Positions 57,594-64,000 of a DNA stretch of 64,000 bases are shown here, piece by piece. This stretch comes from Burkholderiaceae bacterium (lineage in GTDB: Bacteria; Pseudomonadota; Gammaproteobacteria; Burkholderiales; Burkholderiaceae_C). The notes below the pieces were generated by a model. That model saw only the letters and a list, made by a program, of their open reading frames with translations, was not told where the DNA came from and ran no database searches. Numbering within the stretch: position 1 is the first letter of the stretch; each line of letters starts with the position of its first letter. The stretch lies in the NCBI GenBank assembly GCA_023954035.1, contig JAMLIT010000003.1:56622-120621 (forward strand), written 5' to 3'. Both the position numbers and the translations under genes were made by a program.

Positions 57594-58580
57594 ATGAAGA
57601 AATTCCTCCCGGCGGTGATGGCCCTGATGCTGCTCCTGTCGTTTTCCGAAGCGGAGGCCCGGCGCATGGGCGGCGGCAAGTCCTTTGGCCGCCAGTCGAG
57701 CAATGTGACGCAGCGCCAGGCGAACCCGCCCGCAGCGGCGCCCGGCGCCCCGACGCAGAACGCCAATGCCGCAGCCGCGCCTCGACCCGGCACGCCCGCG
57801 GCTGCCGCGGCGCCCAAGCGCCCGTGGGGCGCCATGCTGGGCGGTCTGGCCGCTGGTTTGGGTCTGGCCTGGCTGGCCAATGCCTTGGGCCTGGGGGCGG
57901 GTTTCGCCCAGGTACTGATGCTGTTGCTGTTCGGCCTGGCGGCTTTTGCGCTGTTTCGCCTGCTGCGCTCGCGCAGCAAACCCGCGGCCTCGCCCTTTGC
58001 TTTCCAGGGCGCGGGAAGTGCGGCCGCAGCCAATGCCCCGCTGGCCCGCGAGTACAGCCCCGACAAGGTCGGCAACGATGCCTCGGCGCGGCCGTGGGAG
58101 CGCAGCAGCATGGCCTTTGACGCGCAGCGCAACGCCGCCAGCGGCAATGGTTCGATCATTGGTTCGGCGCTGGCAGGATCGCAGAACTGGGGCGTGCCCG
58201 AAGGCTTCGATACCGCCGGCTTCCTGGAGGCGGCCAAGCGCAACTTCATCACGCTGCAATCGGCCTGGGATCGCTCGGACATCGCCACGCTGCGCTCGAT
58301 GATGACCGACGGCATGGTCGACGAAATCCGCGGCCAGCTTACCGAGCGCGAGTCGCACGGCGGCGCGCAGCCCAACCACACCGACGTGGTCATGCTCGAG
58401 GCCCAGTTGCTGGGCATCGAGGAGCTGGACGACGCGTACATGGCCAGCGTGGAGTTTTCCGGGATGATTCGCGAGGAGCCCTCCGCCGGGCCCAGCCCCT
58501 TCCGCGAGGTCTGGAACATGACCAAGCCCGTCCGCGGGGGCAGCGGCTGGTTGGTCGCAGGCGTTCAGGCGCTGCAATAG
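57594..58580 (+). CDS. Tim44-like domain membrane protein
   Basis: 328 residues. Signal peptide to about 22, a Gln/Pro/Ala-rich linker (about 35-72), hydrophobic segments (about 77-97 and 101-120), a second linker, and a C-terminal Tim44-like domain (about 205-325: FLEAAKRNFITLQSAWDRSD, FREVWNMTKPV). The role is not established; a part in inner-membrane protein or quinone handling is only suggested by position between ubiE and ubiJ. AAGGAG precedes ATG 57594. Confidence 0.88.
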   Translation: MKKFLPAVMALMLLLSFSEAEARRMGGGKSFGRQSSNVTQRQANPPAAAPGAPTQNANAAAAPRPGTPAAAAAPKRPWGAMLGGLAAGLGLAWLANALGLGAGFAQVLMLLLFGLAAFALFRLLRSRSKPAASPFAFQGAGSAAAANAPLAREYSPDKVGNDASARPWERSSMAFDAQRNAASGNGSIIGSALAGSQNWGVPEGFDTAGFLEAAKRNFITLQSAWDRSDIATLRSMMTDGMVDEIRGQLTERESHGGAQPNHTDVVMLEAQLLGIEELDDAYMASVEFSGMIREEPSAGPSPFREVWNMTKPVRGGSGWLVAGVQALQ

Positions 58581-58629
58581 CGTCGTCGCGGTGGCGCACG
58601 GGGCGCCACCGCCCCAGCGAGCACCTTGC

Positions 58630-58635
58630 CATAAT
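58630..58635 (+). promoter_or_regulatory. -10-like box 8 nt from the ubiJ ATG
   Basis: CATAAT is followed by CCCCGGCT and the ubiJ ATG with no ribosome site. A start about 7-8 nt downstream of the box would give a leaderless or nearly leaderless message. Confidence 0.4.
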
Positions 58636-58643
58636 CCCCGGCT

Positions 58644-59216
58644 ATGGTCACAAAGTCCCCCTTCTCTTTTCTTGACGGTGTGTTCGAGCGCATTGCCCAA
58701 GGTCCGCAGCCGCCGCAGTGGCTGGTGCAGGAGGCGCAGCAGCGCCTGGTGCTGCTGATCAACCACGTGCTCATGCAGGAGCGCGCCGCCACCAGTCGCC
58801 TGGTTCCTCGCAGCGGCCGCGTGGTGCGCGTGCAATGGCGCCAGTTTTTCGTGGCGCTGCAAGTCACGCCGGCCGGCCTGTTCGACCTGGCCGCGCCGTC
58901 GGCGACGCCCGACCTGCACTTTGAAGTCACCGAAGCCTCGCCCCTGGGTCTGGCGCAGTCGGCGCTGCGGGGCGAGCGCCCCGCCGTGCGCATCGACGGT
59001 GCCGTCGATTTTGCTGGCGACCTGCAGTGGCTGGCCGACAACCTGCGCTGGGACATCGAAGACGACATGGCACGCGTGATCGGCGACGTGCCGGCCCACA
59101 CGCTGGCCAGCGTGGCGCGGGGCGCTGCGCTGGCGTTGCGTGGTTTCGTGCGCGGCGCCAGCGGGCATGGCGCGAGGGCCGTCGCTCCTTGGTCAGGCAC
59201 CGGTCCGCTGCCATGA
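58644..59216 (+). CDS. ubiJ: UbiJ, ubiquinone biosynthesis accessory factor (SCP2 domain)
   Basis: 190 residues with an SCP2-like lipid-binding domain at about 30-130 and the conserved ending of the core [20 protein letters not shown]. UbiJ assembles the soluble Ubi complex and carries quinone intermediates. The C-terminal tail is Ala/Gly-rich. Its stop overlaps ubiB by ATGA. Confidence 0.9.
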   Translation: MVTKSPFSFLDGVFERIAQGPQPPQWLVQEAQQRLVLLINHVLMQERAATSRLVPRSGRVVRVQWRQFFVALQVTPAGLFDLAAPSATPDLHFEVTEASPLGLAQSALRGERPAVRIDGAVDFAGDLQWLADNLRWDIEDDMARVIGDVPAHTLASVARGAALALRGFVRGASGHGARAVAPWSGTGPLP

Positions 59217-60784
59217 AGCGGTTTTTCCGTGGCGCCACCATCGTCTGGGTGGCGCTGCGCTACGGGCTCGACGGCCTGGTCCTCACCAGCTTTCAAAAGC
59301 CGTGGCTGCGCTTGCTGGCGCGCATCGTCTCGATCGGGCGCGATCTGCGCGCGCCACGCGGGCAGCGCCTGCGCGAAGCGCTCGAGCGCCTGGGCCCGAT
59401 TTTCGTCAAGTTCGGTCAGGTGCTCTCGACACGGCGCGATTTGCTCCCGCCGGACATTGCCGACGAACTGGCCCTGCTGCAGGACCGGGTGCCGCCTTTT
59501 GGCAGCGAGGTCGCCATTGCCACCATCGAGCGCGCGTTCCGCCGGCCGGTCGACGAGGTTTTTGTCAGCTTCGATCGCGTTCCCGTGGCCAGCGCCTCGA
59601 TCGCGCAGGTGCACTTTGCCACTTTGCGTGCGCGCGACGGCTCGCTGCACGAAGTGGCGGTCAAGGTGCTGCGGCCCGGCATGCTGCACGTCATTGAAAA
59701 AGACCTGAGCCTGATGCGCATGATGGCCGGTTGGGTGGAGAGCCTCTCGGCCGATGGCAAGCGCCTCAAGCCCCGCGAAGTGGTGGCCGAATTCGACAAC
59801 TACCTGCACGACGAGCTTGACCTGGTGCGCGAGGCCGCCAACGCGGCCCAGTTGCGGCGCAACATGGAGGGGCTCGGGCTGGTCGAAATCCCCACCATTT
59901 TCTGGGACTTCTGCCACCCCGAAGTCATGGTGATGCAGCGCATGACGGGCGTTCCCATCAGCCAGGTGCAGCGCCTGCGCGATGCGGGGGTGGACATTCC
60001 GAAGCTGGCGCGCGACGGCGTCACTATTTTCTTTACGCAGGTGTTCCGCGACGGCTTCTTTCACGCCGACATGCACCCTGGCAACATCCAGGTGAGCCTG
60101 GAGCCCGGCACCTTCGGGCGCTACATCTCACTGGACTTTGGCATCGTCGGCACGCTGACCGAAGTGGACAAGGAATACCTGGCCCAAAACTTCGCAGCGT
60201 TTTTCCGGCGCGACTACAAGCGGGTGGCCGAATTGCACGTCGAAAGCGGCTGGGTGCCGCCCGGCACCCGCGTCAATGAGCTGGAGGGCGCGATCCGTAC
60301 CGTGTGCGAGCCGTATTTTGATCGGCCACTCAAGGAGATTTCGCTGGGGATGGTGCTGATGCGACTGTTCCAGACCTCGCGGCGCTTTCAGGTGGAGATT
60401 CAGCCGCAGCTCGTGCTCTTGCAGAAAACCCTGCTCAACATTGAAGGGCTGGGTCGCCAGCTCGATCCCGAACTCGATCTGTGGAGCACGGCCAAGCCGT
60501 TTCTTGAAACATGGATGCTCGAGCAGGTGGGACCGCAGCGCTTTTGGCGCGAAATGCGTGCGGAAGCGCCGCACTTTGCCCAGTTTCTGCCCGCGCTGCC
60601 GCGTTTGCTGCACGACAGCCTGCAGCGGCGCTCCCAGGATGCGCAGCAGCGCGAGCTGATGGTCCTGCTCAGGGAGCAACGGCACACCAATCGCCTGCTT
60701 CAGGCCATCGTGTATTGCGGCATCGGATTTGTGCTCGGCCTGGTGGTCGTGCAGATGATCGTGCGCGTATCGCTGTTTCACTGA
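59213..60784 (+). CDS. ubiB: UbiB, atypical kinase/ATPase of ubiquinone synthesis
   Basis: 523 residues. The KxGQ motif lies in [19 protein letters not shown] (KFGQ 66-69). Next come ASIAQVH with the Ala-rich loop, the catalytic DMHPGNIQV and the metal DFGIVG, with two C-terminal membrane helices (about 490-520, [19 protein letters not shown]). It supports access of lipid intermediates to Ubi enzymes. ATG 59213 overlaps the ubiJ stop. Confidence 0.96.
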   Translation: MKRFFRGATIVWVALRYGLDGLVLTSFQKPWLRLLARIVSIGRDLRAPRGQRLREALERLGPIFVKFGQVLSTRRDLLPPDIADELALLQDRVPPFGSEVAIATIERAFRRPVDEVFVSFDRVPVASASIAQVHFATLRARDGSLHEVAVKVLRPGMLHVIEKDLSLMRMMAGWVESLSADGKRLKPREVVAEFDNYLHDELDLVREAANAAQLRRNMEGLGLVEIPTIFWDFCHPEVMVMQRMTGVPISQVQRLRDAGVDIPKLARDGVTIFFTQVFRDGFFHADMHPGNIQVSLEPGTFGRYISLDFGIVGTLTEVDKEYLAQNFAAFFRRDYKRVAELHVESGWVPPGTRVNELEGAIRTVCEPYFDRPLKEISLGMVLMRLFQTSRRFQVEIQPQLVLLQKTLLNIEGLGRQLDPELDLWSTAKPFLETWMLEQVGPQRFWREMRAEAPHFAQFLPALPRLLHDSLQRRSQDAQQRELMVLLREQRHTNRLLQAIVYCGIGFVLGLVVVQMIVRVSLFH

Positions 60785-60890
60785 GAGCGCGTTGCAAGCG
60801 GGAAAACCGGGCGCAGGCCCTGGAGATTACGCATAATGCGCGGCGTTTCCTGATCAGGACGCCCCTCACCGCCCATTTCCGGAGCCGCGC

Positions 60891-62354
60891 ATGCTGCTGA
60901 CCTTCATTGCCTTCTATCTGCTGGTTTCCATCGCCATCGGCCTGTACGCGGCACGGCGGGTCCACAACACGGCCGACTACGCGGTGGCCGGCCGCAGCCT
61001 GCCGCTGCCGGTGGTGATCGCCACCACCTTCGCCACCTGGTTCGGCTCCGAAACAGTGCTTGGCGTGCCGGCGCGCTTCATCGACGGCGGCCTGGGCGCC
61101 GTGGTGGAAGACCCGTTTGGCGCGTCCATGTGCCTGGTGCTGGTGGGCTTGTTCTTTGCTTACCGGCTGTACCGAAAAAACCTGATCACCCTGGGCGACT
61201 ACTACCGCCAACGCTTTGGCCGCAACGTGGAGGTGATTTGCTCGGGCATCATCATTTTCAGCTACCTGGGCTGGGTGGCGGCGCAGATCACCGCGCTCGG
61301 GCTGGTGTTCAATCTGCTCACGCAAGGCGCGTTGTCGGTCACCGCTGGCATGGTGCTGGGCACAGTCATCGTGCTGGTGTACACCCTGTATGGCGGGATG
61401 TGGTCGGTGGCGCTCACCGATTTCGTGCAGATGATCGTCATTGCCGTCGGCTTGATCGCCATCGCCTGGTTTGCCGCCGAACTGGCCGGTGGCGCAGGGC
61501 GCGTGGTGGAGTTTGCCGCCAAGGAAGGGCGCTTCTCGCTGTTTCCCAAGGAGGCAGGTTTCAAGGAATGGACCTTCTTCGCCGCCGCCGCCGTCACCAT
61601 GATGCTCGGCTCGATTCCGCAGCAAGACGTGTTCCAGCGGGTCATGTCGTCCAACAGCGCGCAGACCGCGCGGCGCGGCCCGATCATTGGCGGCGTGCTC
61701 TACCTGCTGTTTGCTTTTGTCCCGATGTTCGTCGTTGCTGCCTCCGTACTGATCATGCCGGAGGCTGCTGCTGCGCTGCTCAAGGACGATCCGCAGAAAA
61801 TCCTGCCCACGCTGGTTCTCGATCGCATGCCGCTGGCGCTGCAGGTAGCCTTCTTCGGCGCGCTGCTCTCGGCCATCATGTCCACCGCATCGGCGACCCT
61901 GCTTGCGCCTTCGACGACCTTCGTCGAGAACATCCTGCGCAATCTGCGCCCCGGCATGAGCGACGCGGTCACGCTCAAGGCGATGCGAATATCCGTTCTG
62001 GTGTTCACCGTCTGCGTGTTGACCTATGCCATCACCATGCAGGGCACATCGATCTACGAACTGGTCTCCGGCGCCTACCAGGTGCCGCTGGTCGGCGCCT
62101 TTGTTCCGCTGGTGTTCGGCCTGTATTGGCGCCGTGCGAGCACCCAGGGCGCACTGCTGGCAGTGGCGTTGGGCGTGGGCGTCTGGCTGCTGTTCGTGGC
62201 CAGCCCCGCACTGTCGGAGGCTTTCCCGCAGCAGCTTGCCGGCCTGCTGGCGGCTGTGGTGGGCATGGTGGGCGGATCGCTGGCGCCACAATTCGTCCCA
62301 GACCACAAGGCCCAGGTGCACCATTACACCGGTACGGCGCCACAAGTGCCTTGA
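60891..62354 (+). CDS. Sodium:solute symporter family protein
   Basis: 487 residues with about thirteen membrane helices. SSS-family hallmarks: the N-terminal YAARRVHNTADYAVAGRSLP, the unwound TFATWFGSETVLG in helix 1, and the sodium-site SAIMSTASATLLAPSTTF near 326-343. The substrate cannot be told from sequence. It is inserted between ubiB and the FmdB-like gene. It has its own upstream gap of 106 bp with a CATAAT at 60832. Confidence 0.9.
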   Translation: MLLTFIAFYLLVSIAIGLYAARRVHNTADYAVAGRSLPLPVVIATTFATWFGSETVLGVPARFIDGGLGAVVEDPFGASMCLVLVGLFFAYRLYRKNLITLGDYYRQRFGRNVEVICSGIIIFSYLGWVAAQITALGLVFNLLTQGALSVTAGMVLGTVIVLVYTLYGGMWSVALTDFVQMIVIAVGLIAIAWFAAELAGGAGRVVEFAAKEGRFSLFPKEAGFKEWTFFAAAAVTMMLGSIPQQDVFQRVMSSNSAQTARRGPIIGGVLYLLFAFVPMFVVAASVLIMPEAAAALLKDDPQKILPTLVLDRMPLALQVAFFGALLSAIMSTASATLLAPSTTFVENILRNLRPGMSDAVTLKAMRISVLVFTVCVLTYAITMQGTSIYELVSGAYQVPLVGAFVPLVFGLYWRRASTQGALLAVALGVGVWLLFVASPALSEAFPQQLAGLLAAVVGMVGGSLAPQFVPDHKAQVHHYTGTAPQVP

Positions 62355-62405
62355 ATCGCGGGGAAGTTCGCCGCGCTGCCCCCGCGGCGCGATCGCCGTC
62401 GTGGT

Positions 62406-62432
62406 CTTGCAATGGGGCCGGCCGCCTATAAT
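62406..62432 (+). promoter_or_regulatory. Promoter candidate upstream of the FmdB-like gene
   Basis: A perfect TATAAT (62427-62432) with CTTGCA 15 nt upstream as a possible -35. It would drive the FmdB-like gene, DUF502 and perhaps aspS. Confidence 0.5.
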
Positions 62433-62469
62433 TGAAGGCTTTGCACCTTCGACCCGCCCGCCGGAATCC

Positions 62470-62838
62470 ATGCCTATCTATGCCTACAAATGCGGCGCCT
62501 GCGGCCATGCCCGAGACGTCCTGCAGAAGTTGTCAGACCCGCTGCTCACGGAGTGCCCGGCCTGCGGCGCGCCCGCGTTTACCAAGCAGGTGACGGCCGC
62601 CGGCTTCCAGCTCAAGGGTTCGGGTTGGTACGCTACCGATTTCAAGGGCGCAGCCACGCCGGCGCCGGCAGACGCCGGGAACGGGGGTGCCGAAGCTGGC
62701 GGTGGCGGCGATGGCGGCGCCAGCAAGAGCGCCGCCGCGCCAGCGGCGTCCGCAGACACTGGCACGGCGGGTCCTGCACCGGTCTCTTCCTCGACTGGCG
62801 CAGCCACCGCTTCGCCCGCAGCTCCAAAGGCGGATTGA
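62470..62838 (+). CDS. FmdB-like zinc-ribbon protein with a long low-complexity tail
   Basis: 122 residues. A zinc ribbon at 1-45 with CGAC (C8, C11) and CPAC (C29, C32), then a strand and the motif GFQLKGSGWYATDF (about 50-63). The remaining 58 residues are almost only Ala, Gly, Pro, Ser and Thr with a few Asp/Glu. FmdB-type proteins are thought to be regulators, without firm proof. It precedes DUF502 and aspS, the usual order. Confidence 0.88.
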   Translation: MPIYAYKCGACGHARDVLQKLSDPLLTECPACGAPAFTKQVTAAGFQLKGSGWYATDFKGAATPAPADAGNGGAEAGGGGDGGASKSAAAPAASADTGTAGPAPVSSSTGAATASPAAPKAD

Positions 62839-62851
62839 AGCCGTGCCCCCC

Positions 62852-63472
62852 ATGGCTGCCTTGCGAAAATGGTTGTTCACCGGCCTTTTGGTGATCGTGC
62901 CCGGGGCCATCACGCTGGCCGTGCTCAACTGGTTGGTGGGTCTTCTTGACCAGACCCTGCTCATCCTGCCCGCCGCCTGGCACCCGGACCGGGTGCTGGG
63001 TTTTCACGTTCCCGGCTTTGGCGTCCTTCTCACTCTGCTGATCCTCCTGGTGGTGGGCGCCACCACCAGCAACTTTGCCGGTCGCAAGCTGGTGCAGTGG
63101 GGCGACCGCCTGGTCAGCCGAATTCCCGTGGTGCGCTCGATTTATTCCAGCGTCAAGCAGGTATCGGACACCTTGTTTTCCGAAGGCGGAAACGCCTTTC
63201 GCACCGCGGTGCTGGTGCAGTGGCCCCGCGAAGGCGTGTGGACCGTCGCTTTCATCACCGGCGCGCCGGGGGGTGAGGTCGCGGCCCTGCTGCAGGACGA
63301 ATACGTCAGCGTCTACGTGCCTACCACGCCCAATCCCACGGGCGGCTATTTCGTGATGCTGCGCAAGAGCGATTGCGTCGAACTCGACATGGGCGTCGAT
63401 GCGGCCTTGCGCTACATCGTCTCCATGGGTGTCGTCGTGCCGCACGAACCGGCGGTCTCCTTGCCCTCCTGA
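62852..63472 (+). CDS. DUF502 membrane protein
   Basis: 206 residues with two membrane helices (about 7-33 and 53-75), then a soluble domain with the family sequences [19 protein letters not shown] and [15 protein letters not shown]. Function unknown. The frame is open across the end of the preceding gene, but [11 protein letters not shown] is the sensible start (GTG 62843 is an alternative). Confidence 0.88.
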   Translation: MAALRKWLFTGLLVIVPGAITLAVLNWLVGLLDQTLLILPAAWHPDRVLGFHVPGFGVLLTLLILLVVGATTSNFAGRKLVQWGDRLVSRIPVVRSIYSSVKQVSDTLFSEGGNAFRTAVLVQWPREGVWTVAFITGAPGGEVAALLQDEYVSVYVPTTPNPTGGYFVMLRKSDCVELDMGVDAALRYIVSMGVVVPHEPAVSLPS

Positions 63473-63510
63473 TTGTTCAATGCGCCCGCGGCGGCGCCGG
63501 AAGTTTTGCC

Positions 63511-64000
63511 ATGGCCATGCGTTCCCACTATTGCGGTCTTGTGACCGAAGCCCTGCTGGGCCAAACCGTCACCCTGTCTGGCTGGGTGAACCGCCGCCGC
63601 GACCATGGCGGCGTGATCTTCATTGACCTGCGCGACCGCGAGGGCTCGGTGCAGGTGGTGTGCGATCCAGACCGCGCAGAGATGTTTGCCACGGCAGAAG
63701 ATGTACGCAACGAGTTCTGCGTGCAGATCAAGGGCCTGGTGCGCGCGCGCCCGGCGGGCACCACCAATGACAACTTGAAGAGTGGCAAGATCGAAGTGCT
63801 GTGCCACGAGCTGAACGTGCTCAACCCCTCGGTGACGCCCCCCTTCCAGATCGACGAGGAAAACCTGTCGGAAACCACGCGTCTCACGCACCGCGTGCTT
63901 GACCTGCGCCGTCCCTACATGCAGAACAACCTCATGCTGCGCTACCGCGTGAGCATGGAGGTGCGCAAGTTCCTCGACACGCATGGTTTTGTCGACATCG
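63511..64000 (+). CDS. aspS: Aspartyl-tRNA synthetase (N-terminal part, cut by window edge)
   Basis: 163 codons are visible before the window ends. [40 protein letters not shown] with EGSVQVVC form the OB-fold anticodon domain, and [18 protein letters not shown] leads into the class II core. Of ATG 63511 and ATG 63517, either could be used; RSHYCG follows both. The catalytic motifs are outside the window, so whether it is discriminating or not cannot be judged. Confidence 0.96.
   Translation, partial: MAMRSHYCGLVTEALLGQTVTLSGWVNRRRDHGGVIFIDLRDREGSVQVVCDPDRAEMFATAEDVRNEFCVQIKGLVRARPAGTTNDNLKSGKIEVLCHELNVLNPSVTPPFQIDEENLSETTRLTHRVLDLRRPYMQNNLMLRYRVSMEVRKFLDTHGFVDI

Overview
This 64 kb window looks like core chromosome of a betaproteobacterium of the Burkholderiales, most probably a Comamonadaceae (Acidovorax/Comamonas-like). 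The reasons are high GC, protein sequences that read as Comamonadaceae orthologues, and gene orders usual for that group: pilMNOPQ-aroK-aroB; pilB-pilC-pilD-coaE-zapD-yacG; rplU-rpmA-obgE-proB; hemA-prfA-prmC-grxD; a giant FAD/Fe-S oxidase followed by a HIT protein; ubiE, ubiJ, ubiB and aspS. There is no phage, insertion sequence, CRISPR array or rRNA. The only RNA gene is tRNA-Pro(CGG). Gene density is very high and no stretch over 300 bp lacks a gene.

Layout. 1-1138: end of msrP plus msrQ (periplasmic methionine sulfoxide repair). 1214-5473: lysA and lptM divergent from cyaY, then ponA. 5743-10785: pilMNOPQ, followed by an unusual Ig-domain lipoprotein ending at a strong terminator. 12446-15537: aroK, aroB, dgt. 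15575-18374: divergent ferric ABC transporter genes around a palindromic operator candidate. 18412-25232: DciA-like gene, M23 peptidase, secA, argJ, a DUF815 ATPase and a MutT-like Nudix gene. 25270-30808 (minus strand): pilB, pilC, pilD, coaE, zapD, yacG. 30974-35338: tRNA-Pro, ispB, rplU, rpmA, obgE, proB. 35368-39837: rppH, proS, a lytic transglycosylase and a CNNM/CorC protein. 39958-43710 (minus): hemA, prfA, prmC, grxD. 44071-49037 (minus): a complete ugpBAEC-ugpQ glycerol-3-phosphate system. 49287-55033: serA, the 1303-residue oxidase, HIT. 55046-56028: an AT-richer accessory islet (BrnA-like antitoxin without a toxin, membrane/SRPBCC fusion). 56245-64000: DUF971, ubiE, Tim44-like, ubiJ, ubiB, a solute symporter, FmdB-like, DUF502 and the start of aspS.

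The most interesting signal is a dispersed repeat of about 50-60 bp, present in ten recognisable copies, all in the same orientation. It has two parts: an imperfect GCTA...TAGCT inverted repeat, then a GCGCTT...AAGCGC hairpin ending in TAGAGGCC. It sits at gene junctions. In three of three cases where a plus-strand gene starts at its end (dgt, the DUF815 ATPase, proB), its GAGG lies exactly 5 nt before the start codon, so the repeat appears to supply the ribosome binding site. Other copies supply stop codons (msrQ, mutT, hemA), the prmC start codon, and an in-frame linker inside the large oxidase. A second pattern is a near-consensus -10 box exactly 6 nt before the start codon, with no Shine-Dalgarno sequence, at lptM, ispB and hemA, which suggests leaderless transcripts.
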